From Beaufortia kweichowensis (lineage: Eukaryota; Chordata; Actinopteri; Cypriniformes; Gastromyzontidae), in contig CM032809.1 of NCBI GenBank assembly GCA_019155185.1, positions 2,338,501 to 2,402,500 on the forward strand: DNA of 64,000 nt, given 5' to 3'. This document shows positions 11,195 to 24,443 of this stretch, piece by piece. Below the pieces are notes generated by a model. It ran no database searches. It had not been told where the DNA came from and worked only from the letters and a program-made list of their open reading frames with translations. The number at the start of each line of letters is the position of its first letter. The first letter of the stretch is position 1. The position numbers and the translations under genes were made by a program.

Positions 11195-13694
11195 TCAATC
11201 CCTGGTGCGACCCACAATGGCCAGGATGTAAAGGAAGATGTTGATGATGTCAGTGTAGAGGTTGAGAGCTCCAAAGACGTACTCCTCTGGACTAAGAGCC
11301 AGCTTCTTGTTGCCCAGGAGAAGCTGGGTGTCCACAGCCAGGAACTGCAAGAGAACAAGCAAGCACTGAGGGCCACGTTTATAATATACAGACATAAATT
11401 ATAAATGTGGCCTGCTGAGGAGAGATACTACATATAATACATAATTGTGCTTGCCAAAGTATAGAACGAGGGAAAGAAAGTCCCTTAAACTATTAGGAAA
11501 GCCAGAAGCCATACTTATAGAACAGAACATAATTGACACCTTAGCTTTTAAGCTAAGCTAAGAATTTAGCATGGGCAAAAAAATACATAATCATATGGTC
11601 TTTTAGCTCACAGAAAATCCAATATCAAGTTTGACAGATTTTTCTCCTACTAAGTATGCCACATCCTTTGCCTGTTCAACAATTTAAGTTTCAAATTGGA
11701 CCAAATGTTCAGCTGACCTCACTACCCCAAAAGACTTGTTATCCAATTTATACAGCCAGTATGACTGGAAAACTTGAGACTGTACAAGCGCACTGACTTT
11801 GTGACCCAGTTTGTACCATACCTGCTAAAACGTTTTCATGGGCCTCAAAATAAATACATAAATCTATTTCAGTTATCCAACACAATTTTGTTATGACTTA
11901 AAAGTGTTTAATTACCACCTTAAAGCTAGACTACATGGAGGCAAGTGTATTGGTTTTAGAACTTATGTATTCTAAAATAATGATGTTCTGAATGCATCTG
12001 CTTTTTTAAAGTCTCTAGAAACTTATTTTAAAAAATAGATTTTTTGCAAAAACACAGTAAGAATTGAATCGGTGTACTGCTGTAACTCAGTCAGCTGGTA
12101 CTTACGCAGGTGAAGAGCAGAGCCCCAAGCGAGGCGTAGACGATGTGCAGAATTTTATTTTGAATGAAGATGCAGAGGATTGAGGCGACAAGCAGGACAA
12201 TCATACAGACAAAAAGCACGCCCCAGCAGGAAGTGAAGTCATATTTGCTCTGTTTATGAAACAAGAAAGAATTATAAGCATCAGAAGTAATTTTCACGCA
12301 CAAAGGATAAATCACATACATGCAATAAATGTTAACTCAAAGGCATAAACCATAAATTATCTGCAGGAAAAGTAAACAGACCTGCAGAGAAAACAGCACA
12401 ACTGTGAAGCAGACCACAGCGGTGATGCCCACTGCCATGATGACAGCATCTGTGTCATAGAAGCTGGCGACCATGCCCACCATGTAGGACAGACTCAGGG
12501 TCAGGATAGACTTAAAGAGCAAAAAGAGGTATTTAAATTAAAATGAACTATATAATAAACTCAAAATAAACAAACACCTTGAACCAGAATTAAGATTTGC
12601 TGTGTAGAAAAAAACACTGCACTTATTTCATAAAAACATTAGATAAATATTGGCCGTTGTACCAGTGCCACCAGATTCCAAGGGTGTTTGCGACGAAACT
12701 CTCCACAGCAGCTGAGAACGATAAGTGACACGAAGAAGACTGCATACGACACATAGTACGTCCACTGATTCCTCCGTACAAACACTTTGACGTCATTTGC
12801 AAAGGTGAAAATGGCAACAAAAGAGAAGGTGACCATCAGCTGAACAGTCAAGACCAAAAACACCTGAGAACAGAGTAAAAGAAAAAACACACTGTAGTGT
12901 GAAATACAATATTATACAGTAAAGACTTTATGATACGTGTCATTTCTACAAAATCATTCAATCATCAAAACATTTTCATTACCTTTCTAATGAAGGCCTG
13001 TCGGATACTCTTATCTTCCCAGTTTGAGCTAGCAAACTCGTCATTGCCGTAATAAGATGGAGGTCCATCTCCACTGTGGTAACCAGGGCTTCCCATCGAT
13101 GCTGCCAACACACAAATACAAATGATCGTGGGTAAAATGAGATATAGACTGTACAAATACAGTAGAGAACCTTTAAAATATACAAGTGCATTTTGTTTTT
13201 TAACAAAAGCTATAACCAAGAGCTATAGCTTTGGAGAGAAAATCACATTTCATAGCACTTACATCATCACTATAAAAAGTGGTAGATGATGAGGTAAGTA
13301 GGAATAAATGTAGAAACTCCTAGATAAGCTAATAATGTTATTTGTACTTACCACTGGGATCTGGAGCAAAGCTGGGTTGACCAGGCCCCTGCTGGTAGTG
13401 ACTCTGTGGGTACGGCCCCTGAGGAAAGGGCCCCTGTGGGTATGGCATCTGTGGATACGGCATCTGCGGGTACGGTCCAGGGCCAAACCCGGGTGCTGCT
13501 GGTTGACCGTAAGCAGGCTGACCGTAACCAGTCTGGTCATAGGGGCCAGGTGTCCCGAATGGAGGTGCTCCTGGACCCTGGCTGTAGTTGGGTGGGGGCA
13601 TGCCAAACGCATCGGTTTTGGGTGGCCCGTAGACATTGTTGTGAAGAGGGTTGTTTTCCCCCATTATAGGGTAGACTGGCTTGTCCTGAGACAT
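11195..13694 (-). CDS. grina: GRINA / TMBIM3 (Bax-inhibitor-1 family, glutamate receptor-associated protein 1)
   Basis: Six coding exons: 13352-13694, 12983-13101, 12663-12863, 12382-12510, 12106-12249 and 11195-11344. They give 1086 nt, 361 aa (human 371). Residues 1 to about 115 are a cytosolic Pro/Gly/Gln/Tyr-rich tail with repeated YPQMP and YPQGP units. After it comes the family junction GPPSYYGNDEF...NWEDKSIRQAFIRKV, then about seven membrane helices. Family blocks include WTYYVSYAVFF, SCCGEFRRKHPWNL, MAVGIT, VYASLGALLFTC and DTQLLLGNK. It ends in the typical NLYTDIINIFLYIL...GR. Human GRINA is a Golgi/ER protein that lowers IP3-receptor calcium release and protects against ER-stress death. 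The start is MSQDKPVYPIM (human MSHEKSFLV). Fish may hold two co-orthologues (grinaa/grinab), which I cannot tell apart. Confidence 0.96.
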
Positions 13695-14357
13695 GTCTCT
13701 TTCACTTACTAGAAATCTGTAAATGGAGAGGACATAAGAAAGGTAAAAAAATACAGATTAGCAATAAAAAGGCACAAGAGCAAGCAATAAATACAAATCA
13801 ATAAAGCAACTTTTAATCCAAGCAGCTGAAATGGCTCATAATGTTTGCATTAAATCATGAGCAGTCTGTAGATTGTATTTCTCAAAACTAATATAAGGTA
13901 CACAGAATAAAATGGACTAAAGATGCCAGACAAACCTATAGTAAGCAGACAGACGTTTTAAATTGCACTCTATGAATCCACTGTAGGACAGATAATCTCT
14001 GCTTTCAATGATCTGATCAAAACAACTCTAACAGAACCCATGGTAACAATTAGGCTCTGTCTATTCAGTAATTCTGTTCAGTCAACTGACTAATGGTACA
14101 TTTCATAACAAAAGGCTCAGCCGGACATAAACTCCACCTACGGTGTGGCATCGGGGCGAAGGCCCAGCCAAAAGTTAGGAGTGGCATCCAGCACTAAATG
14201 TTGAATGAATAAATTAATGCATTTATCTCAAGTAAGATTTCTCTACTTTATTTATGTATGTTTCATAATACTACATCAGCAAACCAGTGTGTTTTAAAGT
14301 ATGTTTGCCATTTTCAATGTTAACTGATGGAAATATACTAGAAATATACCATCAGTG

Positions 14358-14640
14358 TTGAAGGGCTATTAAAGGTAAAAAAAAACGTTTATCATTAATT
14401 CACCCTCATGTAATTTAAAACCTTTACATGGCTCTTTTTTCTGTGTAACACAAAAGGAAATATTTTCAGAAATGTCTCTGTGGGTTTGTGTCCATACAAA
14501 GGAGGTCAATGGGGGTCATTGTTGTTGTTGTTGTTACCACATCCTTCAAAATATCTTCTTTTGTGTTCTGCAGAAGAAAGAAAGTCATACAGATGGCCTG
14601 AGGATGAGTAAACAATCAAAGATTTCTGTGGGTTTAGTGT
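14358..14640. mobile_element. Interspersed cyprinid-type repeat, grina intron 1
   Basis: It contains the hallmark sub-blocks TTCACCCTCATGTAAT, TTCAGAAATGTCTC, AAAATATCTTCTTTTGTGTT, CTGCAGAAGAAAGAAAGTCA and GGATGAGTAAACAAT. These occur in a very common zebrafish-like non-autonomous DNA repeat. Further copies are at 19118-19345 and 55985-56457. Confidence 0.7.
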
Positions 14641-17600
14641 TAGTTAGCATTAGTTATTTAGTAGCGTTTTGTACAAGGCTGACTGTGATTCTTGTAGGCT
14701 GTAGTTTTTCATAATGAAAGTCCAGATGAAGAAGACATGAATACATGTGTTTATGATGCTTCCTGGTAACCCAGGTCTCATTGAGTGGTTTCCATAGACA
14801 CTAATGAAGTAAATATATGTGGTGGTGGGGTAACTCCATTTTTCAACCTCTGACTATAAAAAGAAACCAAGATTTAACCAGAGAATGCCTTGTAGGATCA
14901 CATGCCTTCTGTTTCTAAAAGCTACAGAAATGAATGTCTCTAATAACACAACAATGCTACTTATTCTAAAATACAAGGCTGATGTCAACCTGATATAACA
15001 TTCTTCCACAAAAATATATTCAAATAAAGTGTCATTAAAAATCTGCTTCTCTTCCCTGAATAACATCAGTTATGCAACACTGTCCTATTTACTCAGGGTG
15101 CCAAATCCCATGTGACCTGATCTCAGCTCAGCGGTCTGTCCAGTATTAAAGACCAGGTTACATTCAGCAGTTTTCCACTGTCTTTTATCACAGCAGCAAG
15201 GTTTCAATAAATATATTCCATAGAGTTTTCTAACAAATACACAGACAAAAGTTACTTTAAAGTGTCAATCGTGCTGCCAATCTAAGTCTCTCTCTGAACG
15301 CTACCATCAATTGTTTGTTTCTCTCGCTCAAAGGAGGGTGTTTAATATGTTGATATGATCTGCGCTGCTATTGGTTACTGGTTGGGTCGCTACACTTCTG
15401 ATTGGCTGGAAAGCAGAGGTCAGTTTCTGCCACCATGTTTTTTTTAACATGTTATCCTGCCTAATTCCAGTATTCTTAATTTTAGCTCAGCCGGAGGGGT
15501 TTCCCACAGGTTGACATTTATATCTGGCCTGATAAAATGTAAATAAGAAATAATGCTATAGTGTTTAATGAGCAAAGCTTTAAATTCATTAAAGCAGAGC
15601 TTAAAATGCATAAACAGATTAGCTGTGAAGTCTCTAACTAATTTACACCAGTATATATTTGGATGATCTTTAGAAAGTAAATAGTCTCGGGTAATGACAT
15701 TGAAGGCAAGAAAATAACTTTGAAGTCAAACGTCAAACACTTACTCTCAGGGCAAATTCATTCAAAAGCATATAACATTGATTTAAAGGTAAATTTACAT
15801 CTTGTGATAAACAGTGTTGCATAAGCCACATGTTTGTCAGCTGATAGTAAACATGTAAGGAAAAGAAAAAAATCCACATTAAATCATTGTAGTAGTTTGC
15901 CTTTAGTTTAATATCTGAAACTACACATGGGGCATATGGACGATTACAAAAATATGTCTACAATATTTTAAGCACCAGTCACAGAAAAAGTGTTTACCTG
16001 TGTTTTAGCTAAAAAAAAAAACCCACTTATGACAAATAAGCAACAAAACCTAAGGCTAAAAAAGAATATACATTCTCCAGTGGATAAAGCAAGGGACACT
16101 TGGCACATCTGATGTGAACCAGGGAATTATGGGAAGAGAGTACAGCCTTTAATGAGTCTTGTAAAACACCCTGCAGGTTATACAAAGCAAGAATCTTTGA
16201 ACATTACTGAAAATAAGTACAGAAATATGCCTCTGGACTAACACAAAACAAGTAATTCAATCAAAACTTGCTTGCTTTTCCAACTAATGTTTATGTAACT
16301 TATATTTCCCTAACTGTGCCAAACTGCAACTGTAAGCCATAACACACCAAACAACTGCAGCTGATTATATGACCTCTGTAGAGGTTTTGACAATCTAAAG
16401 GTAATAAGCACAATATCATTGTCCATTCATTCATCATTAAATATGAGCAAAATTGCACTGTATTTTAAAGTTTGAAACTTTTCACTGTAATGCTAAAGGT
16501 GTGTCCAAGTTTTGTTTAAAGGCCATCTGGAAGCTAGTCACTGCAGATGTCAAACTGCTGTCACTGCGGTTCAACTCTAGTTAAAATCTGTTCCATCTGA
16601 AATTGGCCATTTTAAATTTGAGTTTTGATATCACTAAAGTTTATAACAAACTTCCATGTGTGTTTCTCATTGTAAAGGCAAAGATCATTACAGCCAGCCT
16701 TGAATAAAAGAATTACTACCATCAATATTTTGGCTATTCTGTAATCGTTGAATCTATGTCAAACTCGTCACATAACAAAATTATGCCACACGGCAGAATT
16801 ATCCATTAACTTTAATGAGATCATCAATTTTCCATACTGGCATAGTAGATAAAAATTGCAGCTAAAAAAAAAATCACTCAGCATATTCTTTCCATGTGAA
16901 TGAACTGCATAGACAAAAACATGCTTAATCGTTTCCATAATGTGGAGAACTGTGCTTTTCCACTAAACTAAATAGGGTAAGATAAAATGATAAAACCATT
17001 AGTTAAGATCAGAGAATGCAGGTTATTTTCAGCTTTTGATTGCATAAACAGTAGCTTTTATATTACTTTAACATGTATATTTATTAGCTTTTATATCTGA
17101 TAAACAACAGTTAACTCTCTGTATTGGCTTCAGGACCTACAATGCGCTTGCATGCGTGAATGAGCATATAACAGCTAACAAAACATGACTAGTGGACAGG
17201 AAGTGAGTACAAATCACAAGGTTGAGGACTGAGTATTTCAGCAGACATCTGGAGTTGTCCATCAACCGAATGACGTGCTTTAGCATTTGGTCTGCCCCAC
17301 AAAAAAAGCACTAGGCCTAGATGGGTCTAGAACACATTTTACTTGCTCTTCACTCACCAGAAAGAGTATTAATATCAGTAACTAAACAACAAACAAACAA
17401 AAAGTCAGTCGTGTAAACCATCAACACTTAACGTTTTATATTAAGAGTATGTTATTCAATTTGTCGGCCCTAGCTGTGCACAATATCCAATGTACAAATG
17501 TTTTTATGCAAGACCTGGGAAATGAATGTGACCTGAGAAATGGATGTAGGTATTGAGCTGTATAATTTGCTGAGAGGGACAGAAAGGATGATGAGTAAAG

Positions 17601-17902
17601 CTGAATGCTGTCCAGGAAGAGAAGTAGGTGGTGAGTTGGCACATAGCAAGAGCATAAGCATTCTGCCAAAACACGGATTATACTATTAATAATATCAAAA
17701 ATAAGTGTCTTGCATATTTAAATGATCATCTATTACATATAGTTTCTCTAGTATAAAGCCAATTAGGCTAAAATAACAGTGTCAGAAGCATAAAAGCACA
17801 TGAGGATGAGTGGTAATGTCAACAAAACGCAACGTCACACAAACACATGACATATTATGCAGGTGTGTTTGTTTAGTCTGCATGTTGTCATTTTATTATT
17901 TA

Positions 17903-18120
17903 CTTTAATATTTCATAGTTCAATTCTAATCTAATAATTACAAACTATATATTGAGGTTTAGACTTAGGAAAAAATATTTGACCAATAAACATAAACTAA
18001 AAAAATATTTATGTTATTTATAAAATACCTCAAATTAAAAAAGATTAAAAAATGTCTAATATTAATTATTATTTTTTAGTTTAGTGCATTTTCATTTGTA
18101 TGCTGAATAAGTGCAGTTAA
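17903..18120. repeat. A+T-rich dispersed repeat, copy 1
   Basis: It shares ATATTTCATAGTT, TCTAATAATTACA, AATATTTGAC and the end block TTAGTGCATTTTCATTTGTA with 37751-38030 and, in part, with 63560-63710. Family unknown. Confidence 0.55.
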
Positions 18121-18701
18121 ATTTTAGATATTAGGGTATCTAATACCAAGGGTTAAGAATCAAGAGTTTTATAGATATAGAAAGATCGATAGCAACTATA
18201 TCAATAACAACAACTGTAACCAAATAAACCATTTTAAGAAGATTTTGGATATAAACCTTGTACTATCTCACCACTCTTTCCTCCAGATACAAATAAATAA
18301 GCCTTAAAGGCGTCAATCCAGATATACCTCTAAACTCGTTAAATTACAAAGTAACCTTAAGGCTAATCGAACATAACAAGTAGGTTAAGTAAATCGCTGT
18401 TAATCTGTCGCTTATACAGAATAACGGTGCGGCCCCGCTGCGCATGTCGTTAACATAACATGACCCCACCATACTTAACATTCAGTGTAGCAGATTACAC
18501 AGCAAAACAACACGATAGATCTACGCGTTGTTATCATAGCTCGCTTTAAATATATGCTAGTGATAAAACGTAAAGCTTATTGATTTGGCGCACCAGACAC
18601 CATGACAACACGAGCGCCATGTCCATCCACCTGCGTAATCTAACAATGTTTGCTTGAACTCAACGCCAGCAACGCATTGAAATAAGATTAAACAGACTTA
18701 C

Positions 18702-18850
18702 CCTTCAAACAGCAGAACACAACGTTTGTGTATTAAAGAACAGCAGAGAAATTGAGTGTTTGTTGGTTTGTGTTGAAGATGGTTGCGGTCCCGTTGCTTG
18801 TGATAACGCTCGTCTGCTCTGGATCTGTTAGCCCCGCCCACCGACACTAT
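18702..18850 (-). promoter_or_regulatory. Presumed grina 5' noncoding exon and promoter
   Basis: A strong GTAAGT donor on the minus strand follows position 18702 (acttac at 18696-18701). The surrounding 18.42-18.85 kb is CpG- and GC-richer than its flanks. With the acceptor at 13717 this fits a noncoding first exon, as in human GRINA. The transcription start is not fixed by sequence. Confidence 0.5.
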
Positions 18851-19117
18851 GTAAGAGCGTGTTGCGTTTTAAATCATGTGATAGCAGAAATATTCTTTAC
18901 TTTGTACAGATACCGAGTAATTTCTCCTTGTGGAAACATTTTCAGTAGGAGTAACCCAGTGTATGATGAAATTTGTATAATGTGGTTTCTAAATGGTTTG
19001 CATAATTCAAATAACCTAAACAAAACACCAAAACAACCAAAATAGATAAAACAAACAAACGTGTAATACTATATACAGTAGGCTATTGGATTGTATTTTA
19101 AATCTCCTAAAATTTGA

Positions 19118-19345
19118 AGGGATAGTTCGCCCCAAAATAAAAACTCTTCATTATTCATGTCATTCAAAACGGCATATGACTCTTTCATCTGGAACACAAA
19201 AGAGATTTTGAGAAATATCTCAGTGGTCCCAGTATGTCCATACAGGGTCAGTGTTGTTTTGTTACCAACAACATTCTTTAAAATATCTTCCTTTGTATGC
19301 TGCAGAAGTCATACAGGTTTGGAGTGAAACATTTTTTGGAGAATT
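19118..19345. mobile_element. Interspersed cyprinid-type repeat, copy 2
   Basis: It starts GGGATAGTTCGCCCCAAAAT and contains TTGAGAAATATCTCAGTGG, AAAATATCTTCCTTTG and AGTCATACAGGTTTGGAGTG. It is the same family as 14358-14640 and lies between grina and mapk15. Confidence 0.75.
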
Positions 19346-19679
19346 GTCCCTTTCAATGTACAAAATGCAATGCTGCTTGTTTAGGTTTACAGGTTTTAGG
19401 AACACGAATACTCTCCACACAAGTTTAATCAATGTTTTCATCACATATTTACAGTACAAATAAAAAGTTGACACCAAAATCTACACGGTTCACAATCATG
19501 TCATTGGCAGCAGTAATGAGGGATTTTTACAATGACAGTAGACTTCACAGCATGTGATGCCTGTGTAGTTATCTTGTCATGTGAAATGTGGTAAATGGTG
19601 AAATCCACACACTCTATGACAGCCATTTCTATTTACCATTCTCATAACCGTCTGCCTGCCTCTCTCACACATTTTACAA

Positions 19680-22600
19680 CTAGTGACAATTCTTAAGAAG
19701 ACTGTCCAGTCCAGTCTTGCTGATAGTCCCATATGCCTGAGAGTAACTGCCCAGTTTAGCACGAGGATCTCCTGCAGCAGAAATGTTTGAATTACTCTGG
19801 AACACCTTCTTGCTAAACCTTGGAGGAGGTCTGGTATCACGTGACTGCGAACTGGACCTCTGGTTCTGTAAAGGCAGAAGAGAAGATATAAGGTGACCCA
19901 CTGTAGATCCATCTAGACATAAAATGATGATCAAAAAGAAGGTTGAAACATAGAGGCACTAGGTGGCGTAAGATCTCCTGACATGACTGAGGGGGCATCT
20001 CAATATGGCATTGCTTTGCAGTGTGTGACATATTATGAGACTTATCAGACTTATTATGTTGTGTTTGCTGGATAAATTGTTCCCAGGATGAGTCATATGG
20101 CTTGTATGCAAACTGTTAACATTTGTGGCAGACCATTTACATTTACATACAAACATTTACATTTATGTAGACGCTTTCATCCAAAGAAACTCACAATTTA
20201 GTCAGTTTTTGTGTTCCCTGGTAATCTAAACTTGGCATTCCTAGCAACAACCTATACCATCTGAGCAACTGATGGTTATTGTGATTTTTAAAAACAGCAG
20301 CAATCAGAAAATAAAAACAGATAAGGACTGTATAAGATCATCATTGTTTATTAAATAATAAACTCACCAGACGAGCAGAGGTGACGCAGAGCCCGGGAGA
20401 AACCGAGGGATCATCCTTGCGAAGAAGGGGATTATTTTGGGGTTGTGCTAAGGTGAGAGAAAAAGAGCTTGTGCGTGCCACAGGGGCAGAACGTCCCCGC
20501 TGGTCTCCACCCTGATGAAAAACAGAAACATGTATGTAAGTTATCAATTATTAGTCATTAATATAAACATTTGTTAGCTTTTAAAACAATAATACAGATG
20601 TCAGGAGACTATAGAACTTACCATAAAGCCATTAGCACCACCTGTGGGTAGCACACCACCAGTTTCTGGATTTCTTCTCCCAGTTCGGTTAAGATGAGCT
20701 AGTCCTATAGGATGGTGGGGTGGTTTGACTAAACCAGCTGGAAAATAAATTATGACTAAAATAAAAAATCTATTTTATAAGAGCATAAAAGTTGACACAA
20801 GGTAATGTTAATACAGAGCTGTGTATAGACCATTCCACAAGATGTAAACAACACTGGTCCAGAAGCACTTCCTGTTTCAGTTTTTTGTATTTCACATATG
20901 TAAATTAAATTAAATCTTAAAGATGTTTGTTAAACAAGTCAGTTGTAAATGTTCTGTTGATTGTATTTTGTTCTGACATTTGTGTAGTGTTAAAAAACTG
21001 AGACAGGAAGTGCTTCTGGACCAGTGCTGTTTACATCTTGCAAAATGGTCTATAAGTGTGATTGTACAGCTAACTTTAAACAGAACTTACTAGGCATGTG
21101 TGTAATGGGGTTATAGGAGGTTTTAACAGCACTAGGGCTCACGGCTGGACTGTTGTTCTCAGCTGATGACTGTGTTTTTGCAATAACTGTTCCAGTTTCA
21201 TTATTACTCTTCTTATCCTTTAGAGATTTCTTTTCATGATCTCCTTGTTTGCTTTCTTCATGAAATCCAGCACCCGTTTCATTGCTTTTGTCCATTCCAC
21301 TGTCTTCATTAACCTCTCTTGTCTTCTCCTCTAACTTCGGTTTGAAATGAGGATGTTTATGTATTTGACGACTAACCCGTTTCTCCAGGATCATCTTTTA
21401 GGAGTGATATTGGGAACACAAAGAGTAAAGTCATTTTAAGTTGCTCTGGTAATATTACAGTAAATAAGGTTTGATAAATGATTATTTCTGGTTAGTCAAT
21501 GTGACAATAATGCTACAACAAAGTTGTGCTCGTTTCAAAACGAAACATAGTTTTGTCATCATGACACAGCACATTTGTTAACACAACACAGAAATCACTT
21601 ACATATCACAACAAACATAAGTAAATCTGTAGAAAATATATAAGTAACAAGTGAAGAAGTTTCTGCCCACCTCATAGAGTTTGTTTCTATACTGAGTAAC
21701 TGAAAGCTGGATGTCATCATCTACTGGCAGAATAACATCATAATCCAAACTTGGTTCTCTGGCCGGGTTGTGAAATCTTCCACAGGATGATAAAAAATAT
21801 TATTTAATGTTCATCTGTCAACTAACTTTTTCATTTAATTGTTATGAAATTCAAATAATTTGTTCATATGTTGGTGTATTGGGAAGAATGGTCTAGAAAG
21901 CATTGAATTTTTTGGCAACAACTTAACAAGCAGAAACAATCAGCCAGACTTTATATATTACAAAAAAAAAAACATGACTCACTTGGACAGATAAGGGTGC
22001 TGCAGAGCTTCCTCTGCATTAAGTCTTTTGTCAGGATTAAAAACCAGAAGCCTTTGTACTAAATCAAGAGCGTCAGGAGGAACTGTTGACTGCAGCATTT
22101 CACCAAACGCCACCTGTGGTCTAAACACACACAATCATCAAACATTGACATTGACATTAGTTTAATTGTAAGTATTAAGAAACTGTTACATACCTAAGCA
22201 GCATCTTCTGAATCACAGAAGCCCCATATTCTGATCTGATTGCCAACACATCTACAAAAATTACACAGAGTTTAGCTCTATAGTGAAGATTGGTTAAAGT
22301 AGAATACATTGAGAATAGTTATAACTTACCCTCTGTAGAAGGATGTGTAATGGCACTCATGATTTTCTCAATTTGATTAATGGTGGAGGTCCCCGGGAAG
22401 AGCGGCTTGCCTAGGAGCATCTCTCCCAGGATGCAGCCTATACTCCACATGTCCACACCTTTTGTGTACCTGCAGGATATAAAGCAATTTCATATGTCAA
22501 ACAGATTAAAGCTGAATAAATTAAATGAAAATCTATTGTGGGCCATGTACCTAGAGGATCCCAGGAGAATTTCAGGGGCTCTGTACCATCGTGTTGCTAC

Positions 22601-24443
22601 ATACTCTGTCAATGCAGGGTTAACAGCATCCTCTTGGATCTGGTAGAGTGATCTTGCCAAGCCAAAGTCACACAGCTTTACAAAGCAATCCGAGTCTAAT
22701 AATATGTTGGATGGCTATAAGAGATACACAGACATAAATAACTGCATCCAGGATTGGTCAATATTAAAGATATTTAATTAAATACCTTTTGGTCTCTATG
22801 TATGACATTGCCTGAATGAAGGTATTTTGTTGCTTTAAGAAGCTGATACATTATATAACGCTTATGAATGTCTTTCAGTAGACTTCCTTTCTTTATTACT
22901 GCATGTAGATCTGTGTCTGAGAATAAAATATAATATAGTTTAATAAAAAGAGAATAATAAACAATATTTTTTATACAGATGTAGCTTGTTATAGTGTGCT
23001 GTCAACTATTTAGTGATACAGGCATTATTTTGTAGAGAATATCACACTGATATCTTACCCATGTATTCAAACACAAGGTAAATATCTTTGTCATTTTGGG
23101 CTCTGATGACATTCAGTAATTTGATTATGTTAGGATGATCCCCAAACTCCTAAAAAGAAAATTAAAAGAGTTTTTTAAACTCAAGAGTTTGTTAAAGATC
23201 AAAATCAATTGCTAGCATACATCTGTAAAACAAAAGAAGTTTCATGTACTTTAGAAAGGCTTGCAGTATACCTTGCAGGTCAATATTTTTTAATTCAAAG
23301 TTTGGTCAATTAAAACGCTTACCTGGAGGAACATTATTTCTCTGAAAGTTCTCTGGGAAAACAACATAAAGAGAACAGATTTACCTTTAACAGCTTGAAA
23401 GGAACTTACAGTATAGTATAAAATAGCATATTAAATGCTCTGGCCATTTTAGCATTTTTATTGTCTAACCTGAGCATCTGTTCGATTCCTAAAAGCATCA
23501 AAGATTTTCTTCACAGCAACCGTCTCTCCTGTTTTTCGGTCCACAGCCTTCCAGACAATTCCATATGCCTGTAAGGAATGGAAAAGCAAAGAAATTATAT
23601 CTTATTGAGGAAAAACACATCATGTACTGTATAATTTAATGACCAGTCGCCAATGAAGGGTTGCCAGAAAACCCTAATTTAAGTCTTTTGTGCTCACTGC
23701 AGTTTCCAGCTATTTACTGAAGTGACAGGTGGGATCAAGTGGAGTTAAGATGGAAATATGACGTTCACAGAAAGCTATTAATAGTCTCAAGGGTGCCCTT
23801 TCTATTCTTGACACAGATTCTTAATGTTATCTTATTTATACACATTTTATGTCGGTCAAAGATTTGTTCATCAAAATAAGCATTAGACCATTACCACAGA
23901 GAATCATATGATTTGGAAATTCATATGATGACTTGAAAATTAAGATTTGGAAATTATTTGGATTTACATATTTATTTACCACATATCCAAAACAAAAAAT
24001 AAATAAATAAAGAGAAACACTTAAAACTATGATTTTATTGTAATTGTTTGAATTTGAAAAAAATTATCTTTGGTAATCAGGTGTTTTTAATACTGTTCTA
24101 AGCACTAAGTTAATGTGATAAACATCTTTAAAGTGTTTAAAGTTTACATTAAAACATCTGATTTTGTCATAAAGGTCACTCTTATAAGACATCTTATTTC
24201 TAATCTGTATCAATTAACAGGGTGACCAGCTGGCAGCTATAATACAGCACTTCTTTCAAGCATATGGTCTGTGTAATTGAGTGCAGAAAACAGTTTTACT
24301 CCCTATAGACAATTCTTCATTACTTGGTTTATACAAAGTCATACATGAAGATAGTAAGCAGATAGTAAACTTACCCCTTTTCCAAGTCTTCTTTTGATTT
24401 CATATTTCAGGGTGATGTGTTCCTCCACCTCCGTGATGTTCAT
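19680..24443 (-). CDS. mapk15: Mitogen-activated protein kinase 15 (ERK7/ERK8)
   Basis: Fourteen coding exons: 24375-24443, 23470-23568, 23323-23352 (30 nt), 23059-23149, 22786-22916, 22551-22714, 22330-22469, 22194-22251, 21983-22120, 21671-21776, 21091-21394, 20622-20737, 20368-20511 and 19680-19865. They give 1776 nt, 591 aa (human 544). Kinase marks are LGKGAYGIVWKAV, catalytic Lys43, HRDQKPSN (Asp138, with Gln in place of the usual Leu), DFG 156-158, the activation motif TEY 176-178 and WYRAPE. The long C-terminal tail is Ser/Pro/Arg-rich and ends near LGSYSQAYGT, a motif conserved in human. MAPK15 is an atypical, autophosphorylating ERK tied to ciliogenesis, autophagy and genome stability. 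The start MNITEVEEHITLKYEIKR fits the family N terminus. Two donors are plain GT; exon 10 uses GTGGGC. Confidence 0.96.
20824..21054. mobile_element. Palindromic MITE in mapk15 intron 11
   Basis: Arms 20824-20886 and 20992-21054 are inverted repeats with about 5 mismatches in 63. Both have TATAGACCATT outer ends and a TGGTCCAGAAGCACTTCCTG core. The middle of about 105 bp carries no reading frame. TA at both edges suggests a TA-target element of Tc1/mariner type, but this is inference. Confidence 0.8.

Larger units (their letters stand above)
13695..18701 (-). other. grina 5' UTR acceptor and long first intron
   Basis: A TTTACAG acceptor places the 5' edge of the start-codon exon at 13716, only 22 nt upstream of the ATG. 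The region to 18701 then appears to be a 5-kb intron in the 5' UTR. It holds two interspersed repeats (listed separately) and no recognised coding exon. Confidence 0.55.

Noticed and set aside
13335..13712. 125-residue plus-strand frame over grina exon 1
   Set aside because: Shadow of the Pro/Gly/Gln-rich coding exon on the other strand.
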